A DNA stretch of 64,000 bases, taken from assembly GCF_900114995.1 (NCBI RefSeq), contig NZ_FOUX01000006.1, positions 496,001 to 560,000 on the forward strand. Direction: 5' to 3'. A program made the translations under genes and the position numbers. The notes beneath the pieces were generated by a model. That model did no database searches and was not told the origin of the DNA. It saw nothing but the letters and a program-made list of their open reading frames with translations. Shown in pieces: positions 8,208 through 20,200 of this stretch (the stretch's first letter is position 1; each line of letters opens with the position of its first letter). Source of the DNA: Chitinophaga sp. YR627 (GTDB lineage: Bacteria; Bacteroidota; Bacteroidia; Chitinophagales; Chitinophagaceae).

Positions 8208-11200
8208 TGAACAACGATATATTTAACATGGATACAGGCGCAGGCAAAAAGACCAGCGCTACCAGACAAAGCCGTATTGAACGGGTATCCACGAAAGATA
8301 TTGCGATCATCGGCATGAGCGGAAAATTCCCGATGGCAGCTGATTTACAGGTGTTCTGGGATAATCTGCTCAGGGGAAAGGACAGCGTGGGACAATTTCC
8401 GGCTAACCGTATGGCGGAAGTAAACAGTTACCTGACAGCTGCAGGTATGCCTACGCTCAGCCCTGAGCAATTCAGGGAAAAAGGGTTTCTGGAAAGCATA
8501 GATAAGTTCGACAATAAATTTTTTGGCATCTCCTACAAGGAAGCATGCCTGATGAATCCCGCGCATCGCGTCTTCCTCGAAGTAGTATGGCACGCCATAC
8601 AGGATGCTGCCCTCTCATCTGCAAAGCTTAAAGGCACCCGTACCGGTGTGTATGTTGGATTCACAGAAAGGAATGAAGGCTATTATAACCTCGTAAAGGA
8701 AATGGAGCCTGAATTGACAAGTATGGCGCATCCAGGTAATGTCGCCTCCATATTAGCCAGTCGTATATCTTACCTGCTGGACCTGAAAGGACCGGCGGTA
8801 CTTGTAGATACGGCCTGCTCTTCATCACTTGTAGCCATACATACCGCCTGCCAGGCATTACGCAACGGAGAAATTGATATGGCAATTGCAGGTGGGGTAA
8901 CATTGAGCTGGTTGCCGGTAAAAGCACCTGAAGGTTCCGGTATCGGTATCGCCTCAAAAGGCAGCCGCGCAAGGACCTTTGATGACCTCGCAGATGGAAC
9001 GGTAGGAGGGGAAGGTGTGGCGGCAATTATGCTCAAACCTTATAATGCAGCGCTTCGGGATGGTGATCAGGTGATCGCCCTTATTAAAGGAAGCGCAACC
9101 AACCAGGATGGCCGGTCTATCGGTATTACTGCCCCAAGTGTACACGCACAGGTAGATGTGATAGAAAAGGCATGGCAGAATGCAGGCATCGATCCGTTGA
9201 CCATCTCTTACATGGAGGCACACGGTACCGCTACCAACCTGGGAGATCCTATTGAAATAGAGGCCATCACACAGGCCTTCAGAAAATATACCCGCAAAAA
9301 ACAGTTCTGCGCTATAGGAGCCGTAAAAACAAATGTAGGTCACCTCGATGCTGCCGCCGGTATGGCTGGTATTATCAAAGCATCACTGGCGCTCAAAAAC
9401 AGAAAGCTGCCGCCTACTGTTCATTTCGGCAGACCCAATCGCAGGATCAGCTTCGAAACCTCTCCTGTATACGTGAATGATATTTTGCAGGACTGGACAA
9501 CGGAACAGCAGACACCCAGACGTTGCGGTGTAAGCTCCTTCGGTATCAGCGGTACCAATTGCCATGTTATACTGGAAGAAGCCCCAATCGCCGAAGCTCC
9601 CGCATTAAAACCCACAACTCCTTTACTCGCTTGTCTCTCTGCAAAAAATGAACAGGACCTCCTGGTCATTGCGCAGCAGACATTGACCGCTTTGAAAGCC
9701 ATGGATACCTATCGGGTGGAAGATGTTTGTTATACCCTGAACGCAGGCCGTGATCATTTACAGTATCGTTTTGCACTGGAAACAGATAGCAGAGAAATGC
9801 TGGAACGCAAACTGGAAAATATCTGTCAGAAAGGCCTGCCGGTAGTTGCCGCAATGAAAATTGAAAAAGCACAGGCAACAGAAGCAGTGGCCCTGTTACT
9901 GGAAGAATGGACAAAACAACCATCCGCCAGTCTGTTAACAGAATTAAGCAGTTTATATATAAGCGGTGCAGAGGTGAACTGGCAGGTATTCTATACCGGC
10001 AGCAAACATCTCAGCATGGGTCTTCCTGGCTATCCCTTTGAACCCAAAAGATGTTGGATAACATATCCCGAAAAAGTAACAAACAGCACATTCATGGATA
10101 CTCCTCAACAACAGCCCGCAGCACAGTCAGTTGCCACCGGAAAGGAACGTGTTATGTCTCAGCTCAGGCAGGTAATAGCAGGAGTATTTGAGTTGACGCC
10201 TGAAGAGATCAGCACGACAGCCACATTCCTCGAAATGGGACTGGATTCCGTTTCTATTATTCAGGTAAAACAACTGGTGCGCTCAAAATATAATATCGAT
10301 ATCACTATCGATACATTGTTTAATGACGCATCTACCTTAGATGCCCTTTCTCTTTACATCAGCCGTCAGCTGCCGCCAGAACCTGTTGTTGCCGATATCC
10401 CGGCGGCAGTATCTGTCGTGACAGCATCTGCCACAGCTCCCGTTACAGCAGTTTCAGTAGCTAATAGATCCGCACTGGAGACGATCGTCGAACAGCAGCT
10501 GAAAATAATGGCAGACCAGCTGAAAATGTTAACCCCTGGTGCAGCGCTTCCGGTTGCAGAACAAGTAGTGACAGCAAGCCCTGTAGCAGTTGCAAAACCG
10601 ATTGCGGCTCCCGCGCCTGTAAAGGAAAAACAACAGCAGCAAACCACTTTCCAATGGACAAGCACCGCATTCCAGGACTTTGATGCACGTCAGCGGAAAA
10701 ACCTGAATGATTTTATAACAGCCTTTAATCAGAAAACGGCTGCTTCCAAACAACACGTACAGCAATACCGCGCAGGTTTCGCCAACAACCGGAATACCGC
10801 GCATTATAATAAAACACTGAAAGAGCTGTCTTATCCCATTATCATGAAATCCGCCAGCGGCGCCCGCCTGCATGATCTGGATGGTAATGAGTATATAGAC
10901 ATGTCAATGGGATTCGGTGTAAACCTCTTAGGTTATAACCATCCCGTAATTGAGAAAGCAATACGTGAGTATGCCGGCAATTTCTTCCTGGGCCCTATGT
11001 CCGACCTGCCAGGTGAAGTGGCTGAATTAGTACACGAACTTACCGGCGTAGACAGGGTTGCTTTTTATAACTCCGGTACAGAAGCCGTAATGGTCGCCCT
11101 GCGTCTCGCAAGAGCAGTTACGGGTAAGAATAAAGTGGTCATGTTTGCAGGTTCCTACCATGGAACTTTTGATGGTGTACTGGCACAGCGGGATATGTTC

Positions 11201-14200
11201 TCCGGGAACTATAATGCAGTGCCTAAAGGTGCCGGTATCCCGCAGAACATGCTGGAAGATGTATTACTGCTTGACTACGGAACAGATACCGCCATGCAGG
11301 TAATACGTGAACACGCACACGAACTGGCAGCCGTACTGGTAGAACCTGTACAGAGCCGCAGACCAGAATTCCAGCCGGTTGCATTCCTGCAGGAACTCAG
11401 AGCACTGACAGCGGAGAAAGGGGTTGCACTCATCTTTGACGAGATCATTTCAGGCTTCCGTATCCATCCCGGCGGATGCCAGCATAAGTTCGGCATACAG
11501 GCCGATCTGGTAACCTATGGGAAAATATCTGGTGGTGGTCTGCCACTGGGTATTGTTGCTGGTAAAGCCGCATTCATGCATGGCGTGGATGGTGGTGGCA
11601 ACTGGCAGTATGGCGATGACAGCCACCCTGTATTTGACCATCGCAAGACTTTCGTGGCAGGTACTTTTTGTCATCATCCGCTGACAATGGCCGCCTCCAG
11701 GGCAATGCTGACTTACCTCAAAGAACAGGGTCCTGCATTGCAGGAAATACTGAATAATCGTATGTCAGCACTGGCCGCAGAACTGAACGCGTTCTTCAGT
11801 CAACAGGGATTACCCATCAGCATCGTGAACTTCGGTTCCCTCTTCCAGATACGTTCCAGCCTTGAATTGTCACTGTTCTTCTATTACCTGGCCTATAAAG
11901 GTATCTATGTATGGGAAGGCATGACGCTCTTTATTTCCCCTGCACACACTAATGAAGATATTGCCGCATTTGTAAAAGCAATAAAAGATACCGTCGCAGA
12001 AATGCAGGAAAAAGGATTCCTGGTGTCTAATGGTCAGCCGGCAATTACCGTACCTTCTATTCCGCTGACGAACGAACAGAAAAGACTCTGGTTTAAAGTA
12101 ACGGCAAACGCACAGGCGAATGACGCATTTATTGCGCGCCGCTCCTTTGACCTGGAAGAAGCCGTGAACATACCTGCTTTAAAAGAGGCGGTATCTCAGC
12201 TGGTAGCGCGTCATGAGGTACTCCAGACCATCCGCATGGATGGGGAATACCTATACCTGCAACCAGGATTAGCGCCTGAAATTGCCACTGATCTGGCTAC
12301 AGCCACACAGCCATTCAACCTGGCCGGAGGCCCTCTGTTCCGCGTAGCGGCACAAACACAACCGGATGGCAGTACAAGGGTATTATTTACGATCCACACC
12401 ATTATCGCAGATGGCTGGTCACTGAATATACTCGCGAATGAATTGTCCCAGCTGTACATCGCTGCCGCATCCAATACGACTATTTCATTGCCTGCCGCTC
12501 CATCCTTCAGAGAATACGTAGAATGGATGCAGGCACAACATATCTCCCCTGCAGCAAAAGAAGCAGCAACTTACTGGCAGTCACAACTGAAAGAAACTGT
12601 TAGCGCACCTGCATTACCCGCTGTTTCAGCAACTGCATCTGCACAGGATAGTGGTGCTGGCTGGGTATGGGTACTGACAAGACAACATACCGACGCAGTA
12701 AAGAAATGCGCACAGGAAAACGGTATCAGCCTCTTCATGATGATGCTGGGAACATTCGAATGTCTCCTGTACCGCCTGAGCGGACAGGCACGCATGGTAG
12801 TAGGTATCCCTGCTTCCGGTCAGTTGCTGATGGAACTGCCTGGTATGGTAGGTCAGTGTAACCAGATACTGCCTTACATACATGAAGTAACGCCTTCTCA
12901 GTCCTTCCGTAGCTTCCTGCAGGATGTGAAACAGGCATGGCTGACCTGCTACAAATACCAGCGCTTCTCCTGCCTGGATCTCTTGCAGGATGATAATGCA
13001 GAAGACCGCTTCCCGGATATGAAGATCGTCTTCAATATGGACCCCGCATTACGTAACGTAGAAGTGGAAGACATACAGGATGACACTATCAGCGAAAAGA
13101 CCGGCGAAAATAAATATGACTTTTTCCTGAACGTGATAGAAGCAGGTGGTTTATTACGTCTGCATTTCCAGTTCAACAGGAATTATTACCCCGAAAAGAT
13201 CGTACGTGCCTGGATCGATAGCTTCAACGCATTGTTGTATGCAGCCGTACAGAATCCCGATAAAACCATTGCTGAACTGCCTGTAACAGCCTTTCAGGCC
13301 CCGGTGATCCCGGTAAATATCCCTGCTGTACAGACCCGCTTGTCCCTGCATACACTGCTGGAACAAAAAGCTGCCAGCTTGCAGGAGAAAGTGGCCCTGT
13401 CTTACAATGGCAATACCTACACTTATCAGTATATTAATCACATCGCTGGTTGCTTTGCCGGTTACCTCCAGAGAAAAGGTTTCGGTAAAGGACAAACAGT
13501 CGCAGTACAGACCACCGGCATATTTGAAACATTACTGGTCGTACTGGCGGTACTGAAAGCAGGAAGTACCTACACTTTACAGGCTACTGAACAGGACGAC
13601 TTACTGATGATAAGTGATGAGCTGTTCCTGAAATGGCTGGCAAGACAAAAGCCAGGCATGAACAACTACCTGAACACAGACCTCAGCGATACCGCCGCTG
13701 CAAAGAAAGCAGCTGGTGTACAGCTCAGCCACCGTCACCTGGTAGACTATCTGACAGAACTCAACAGGAAAACCTTCGCAGCGTCTGCCAATGAAGGATA
13801 TGAAGTGATCACTGAAGGAATCGAACCCAATATCTGGACGGATATTATACTCGCAGGATGGCTGTCTGGCCAGCACGTGAAAGTGTACCAGCAATATGAT
13901 AACGCGATCAATACCGGCAATATATTCCTGGACAAGCATAATTGGGCGAAAAACATCTTACTGAATGACAGGATTTCTCCGGAGGAAGAAAGTAGCCTGT
14001 TCATCATCGCTACGACGCCATTAACCGATCAGCATATCCGTCGTTGGGAATATAAAGCAGCCGATGGCGCACAGGCAGCTTACTTTTACGCGCCTGCAGG
14101 TGCTCCGCAACTGTTGTCTTTATCAGCACTTTCCAACCCTGATGCTACTACAGCCGCAGGCGTATGGCCGGTTAAACAGCCACTGAATGACATTCGTTAT

Positions 14201-17200
14201 TTTATACAGGATGCCACAGGTAATGTACTGCCACATGGTGTTTACGGTACCCTCCTGGTACAGCTGGCCGATACATACTGGTACTCCGGAATCAATGCCA
14301 GGCTGCTGGGCGAAGGAGAGATCGGAATAGATAGCTTCGCAAAACAGGATACAGACAGCAAAACATGCCTGTCTGAAATGATACAACTGTACACTGGAAT
14401 TACCGATGTAAGGATCAGTGATACTTACGAATCAGCCTACCTGATCACAGATCAGTTTGATGCAGCAACCCTGCCGCAACTGATGCAGTATCTGCATGAT
14501 GCTGGTGTGCCTGAACAATATCAGCCTTCCCGCTATGGTACAGTGTCACCGCTTGCATTAAATGCTGCTGGTGGGTTTGATACCGCCGCTGTGAAATCGT
14601 TGTCTGTAGCAGGCGCTGGTACGCTGAACGCCGACCCGGTAGAAGAAAAGGTAATAGCGCTGTTCCGCAGATTATTCACTTCCCGTAAATTCTTTACAAT
14701 AGATGACAACTTCTTCGCCTTAGGCGGAAACAGTATCAGCGGTATAAAACTGCTGTCCTGGATCTATAAAGAATGGGGGATTAAACTGGATATCGCCGCA
14801 CTCTTTGAAAGTCCGGCAGTAAAACAGCTGGCTGCATTGATCAGAAAATCCAGCTACGGCGCCTTTACCCGTATTGAACGCCTGCCGGAAGCGGAAGATT
14901 ATGAAGTATCCCACGCGCAGAAACGTCTCTGGATATTGAACCAGAATGAAAATGAGAGTCTGGCGTATAACATGTCCAGTACTTATGTATTGCAGGAGGG
15001 ATTCGATAAAACAGCATTTGAAAAAGCCCTGCTGACACTCGTAGCGCGTCATGAAATATTAAGAACAACACTGATCGATAAAGACGGTGACTTAAGACAA
15101 AGGGTCCACGCGCCCGGAGAACTGCCGGTTGGATTGGTGGTAACCGATCTCAGACAAGACCCTGACCGCGAAAAGCGCGCGATGGAGATTGCCATCCAGG
15201 AACGTAATACCACATTTGATTTTGAAAATGGTCCGCTGCTGAGAGCACGCCTCCTGGAAGTGGAAGACAACCGCAGCATATTCATCTTCACGCTGCATCA
15301 TATCGTATCAGACGGCTGGTCCAAGGAAATCCTGACCAGCGAAGTGTTAAACCTGTATCACGCATATTCACAGAACCAACCCGTTGATCTGCCTGTATTG
15401 CCCGTACAATATAAAGACTACGCGGCCTGGCAGAACGCACAGATCGGACAGGGGGAAGCCGCTACCGCCAGAAATTACTGGCTGAAAAAATTCAGTGGTG
15501 ACCTGCCTGTACTGGAACTGCCTGCAGATTATCCAAGACCATCTGTTCGTTCCCAGAATGGCGCAAACAGTGCCGTATTGCTCGATGGAGATACCGTACA
15601 ACGGATCATCTCCCTGGCTAACCAACAGGAATGTACACTTTTCACCTTCCTGTTTGCCACGATCAAAGTACTGTTATACAAATATTCCGGTCAGGAAGAT
15701 ATTATCATCGGTTTGCCGGTATCCGGACGTGACCATCCGGATATTGAAAAGCTCGTAGGTCTCTTCGTACATACGCTGCCGATCCGTACAACATTCAAGG
15801 GAGGAGATAACTTCGGTAGCTTCCTGCAGAATGTCAAACAGCAGATGATGGACGCTTACAGACACCAGGTGTATCCGGTAGATCAGCTGGTAGAAGATCT
15901 GAGTGTAAGCTGGGAAATCAGCCGCCGTCCACTCTTCGATGTAATTGTAAACTGGCCCGACATTGATAACGGTATCGTGAAAGAGGAAGAAGAAGACATG
16001 TTACCTGCGCACAGCTACTCGGTAGCGCGTAACAACAGCATGTTCGATCTCTCGTTTTCTTTTACCCAGATGCCGGAAAACAGTCTCGAACTGAACATTA
16101 ACTTCAACACTGACATATATGCGGCCGCAAGTGTACAGCGGATGCTGGAACATTTTGTACAACTGCTGCAAAGTATCTTAAAGGACACAACACAGCCGGT
16201 AGATAAACTGACTTATCTCTCTGCCGCCGATACAACAACCTTACTTGATTTCTCCGGTGAAGGTAAATTGACAGTACCACAGCCAGATCTGGTAAGCCTC
16301 TTTGAATCGGTTGTGCAACGATATGGCAAACAGCCTGCCCTGCGACACAATGACCAGGTGCTCAGCTACAAACAACTGAATACACTGGCCAATCAGCTGG
16401 CTGATTATCTGGTACAGGAATATGGTGTACTGCCGGGTGACAGGATCGGTATCATGGCAGAACGTGATACCTGGATGGTAGCCGCAGTACTGGCCGTCCT
16501 GAAAACAGGGGCAGCCTATATACCGATCGATCCCGAATATGCACCTGACAGGGTTGCTTATATGATCGGGGATAGCGGTATCAACGTACTCATCTCAGGT
16601 GCAGGTACACCTGAACAATTATCCGCTGATATCAAAGTATTAGATCTCTCCGTATTCTCGAAAAAAGCAAAACAATATAGCGGCGACAATCGTCCTTATA
16701 AACCAGGTACCGATTCACTCGCCTATATCGTTTATACTTCCGGTTCTACCGGCAATCCAAAAGGCGTAATGATCGGCCACAAAGAATTGCTGGGCCTGTG
16801 GAGCAGCCTCGAAAAAGGCTATAACCTGGATACCTTTGATGTCCGTGTCCTGCAGGTCGCCAGCTTCTCCTTTGACGTATTCTTCGGCGATATGCTCCGT
16901 AGCATCTTCAGAGGTGGCGTAATGACCATCTGTCCTTCCGCAGTCTACTTTGATCTGCCTGCGTTTTATGAACTGATCAGCAACAGTAAGGTGAACCTGC
17001 TGGAATCAACGCCTGGTTTACTCCTGCCTTTGCTCGACTATGTATATGAAGAAGGCAAAGACATCAGCTTCCTCAAAATCCTGATCATGGGTTCTGATGT
17101 GCTTTCTGTGGAAGATTACCGCAAAGTACACGAACGCTTCGGTCACACCGGTCTGCGTATCATCAATAGCTACGGAACAACAGAGACTACCATTGACTCC

Positions 17201-20200
17201 GGTTTCTACGAAGGATTAGGTACAGATCTGCGTCCTATTGGTTATGTACCTGTAGGCCGCCCATTGGAAAATACCCGCATGTACGTACTGGACAAACACC
17301 TCCAGCTTTGTGGCATAGGTATTACCGGTGAACTCTGTATCGGTGGCGCGGGTGTTGGTCGTGGCTACTGGGGCAAACCAGACCTGACCAGACAACGCTA
17401 CACAGAAAATCCATTCGCCGCCGGTGAACGCCTCTATCGTACCGGTGACCTGGCCCGCTGGACAGCCGCCGGTAACCTGGAATTCCTTGGTCGTGGTGAT
17501 AACCAGGTAAAAATACGTGGTTACAGGATTGAACTGGGTGAAGTAGAAAGCGTATTACAAAGCTATAGCGGCGTCCGCGAAGCAGTAGTACTGGCAGAAG
17601 AACTAAAAGGTAGCGGTAAACAACTGGTCAGCTATATCGTATGGCAGGAAGAAACCGACGAACAGGGCCTGAAAGACTGGATGCGCCGCAAACTGCCGGT
17701 ATACATGCATCCGTCATACTACATGACAATGGAGCGTTTGCCACTGACCGCAAATGGTAAAGTTGACCGTAAACAACTGCCTTTACCTGAAGTAGTAAGT
17801 GCCAATGTTTACGAAGCACCACGTGATGAAGTGGAAGCAAAACTCGTAAAGATCTGGGAAGAAATACTGCAACGTGAAGGAATAGGTATAAATGATAATT
17901 TCTTTGATCTCGGAGGCCACTCCCTCAAGGGTATCCGCGTACTGTGGCGTATCCGTAAGGAACTGGGTGTTGAAATTTCCTTCTCCGATATCTTCAAATA
18001 TTCCCGCATCGCCGACCTGGCAACACTGGTCGCCAATGCCCGTGTAGTGACCGCCGCCCGCACGCCATTACAGCAACTGGAACAACAACCGCGATATGCC
18101 CTGTCACACGGACAGCTGCGTATGTGGATCCTGGGGCAGATGGAAGAAAGCCGCACCGCATACAATATGTGTATGTCCTTCGAACTCAGAGATACCGTTG
18201 ACGAGCAGGCATTGGAAAAAGCCTTCCAGCAACTGATCGCCCGTCACGAAATACTGCGTACGGTCTTCGTAAATGATGAAGAAGGTGTATGGCAGCAGAT
18301 CCTGACGCCGGAAAGCTTCGGCTTCAAAATAACAAAAGAGGATATTATTGGTCTCGATCTGGGACAGCAACAGCAACGCCTCGCAGAACTGTCTGCCTCA
18401 GAAGTACACTATTGCTTTGACTTAAGCAGAGGTCCTTTACTGCGCGCACACCTGCTGCAGATGAAAGAACAGTTCAATGTACTGCTGATCAATATGCATC
18501 ATATTATTTCTGATGGCTGGTCCATCGAAGTAATGATGGAAGAACTGACCAACGTCTACGAAGGACTGGTATCCGGTAACCCTGTTGTATTGGAGCCACT
18601 ACGTACTCAGTATAAAGATTACGCCGCTCAACAGAATAAACTGCTGAATGGCCCGGAAATAGTCACCTATAGAGACTATTGGATGAACCAGTTCTCCGGA
18701 GAATTACCGGTACTGAACATGCCGGTAGATAACACAAGACCTGCTGTCAGAAGCTATAAAGGAGCAAGCGTAAGAGGTGTCTTAAACAGACAGGATACCC
18801 GTCTTTTACAAGGCATGGTACAACGGCAGCCCGATAAGAGCATGTTCATGGTATTACTGGCCTGCACCTACGCATTGCTGTATCGCTACACCGGTCAGGA
18901 AGATATCGTACTCGGTGTACTCGTAGCCGGTCGCGAACATGACGACCTCCTCGATCAGATCGGATTATATGTCAATACCCTGGCTTTGCGCACCCGTTTC
19001 AATGGAAATGAAAGCTTTGACAACCTGCTTGAAAATGTACAGGATGGTCTGCTGGGCGCATTTGAACACCAGGTATATCCGTTTGACCTGCTGCTCGAAG
19101 ATCTGAACATAACAGGTGACAGAAGCCGTTCTCCACTGTTCGACATTCTGATCACCTATAAAAAAGAAGAATATGATGAAGCTGTTGTCGTAAGAACCGA
19201 TGGGAAGAAAGAAGAAGAAGTGCACATGAATGACCTTCAGCGGGAAGACAGCAACATCAGTAAGTTTGATATGACCATCAGCTTCCGTGAAGAAAAAGGT
19301 GGTATCTATCTCAGCATCAATTACAGAACTGACATTTTCGCCGAACAGCGTATGCAGCAGATGCTGGGTCACCTCCAGGAAATGATGCGCTCTGTAAGCT
19401 ATGGAATGGACAAACCAGTATCTGCCATGCAATACCTCACAGCTGGTGAACGCACGCTGTTGCTGGAACAAATGAACGATACTGCGGCTGATTATCCGCG
19501 TAATAAAACGATCCAGGCACTGGTAGAAGAAGCAGTTGTCCGCACACCGGAGAAAATAGCGGTACTGCACGAAGAAACAAGCATCACTTATGATGAACTG
19601 AACCGCAGTGCAAACCGACTGGCGCATTACCTGATGGAAAAACATGGTATAGGTGCTGGTAAGATCGTAGGGGTACTGGTAGAACGTTCTGAAAAGATGA
19701 TCATCTGCCTCCTGGCGATCCTGAAAACCGGCGCAGCCTATGTGCCAATTGACCCCGAATATCCGGAAGAACGTATCAATTACATTATTGCTGACAGTAA
19801 ACCGGATGTGATCCTGAGAGACAATGACCTCGATCCCGTGATACTCTGGAGTAATAAATACAGTGACGCCAATCCGGATGTACAAACTGATACATCTGAC
19901 CTGGCTTACCTCATCTACACCTCCGGTTCTACCGGCCGCCCTAAGGGAGTATCACTGATGCATCGCAATGCGGTTAGCTTCATCGACTGGTGTCAGCAGG
20001 AATTTAAGGACGATACCTTTGAAACCGTTTTCGCCCTGACTTCCTACTGTTTTGACCTGTCCATATTTGAAATGTTCTACACCCTGAGTGTTGGTAAAAA
20101 AGTACTGGTCCTGAAGAGCGTAGTAGATATGCAGAAATATATTGAACGCGTACCGGATGTACTGCTCAACACCGTACCGTCTGTAATAGACAGTCTGATA

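Noticed and set aside
18965..19885. 306-codon minus-strand frame inside the large synthetase
   Set aside because: It is antisense to conserved C and A motifs, is rich in Phe, His and Cys, and has no recognisable domain; it is a shadow of the plus-strand codons.
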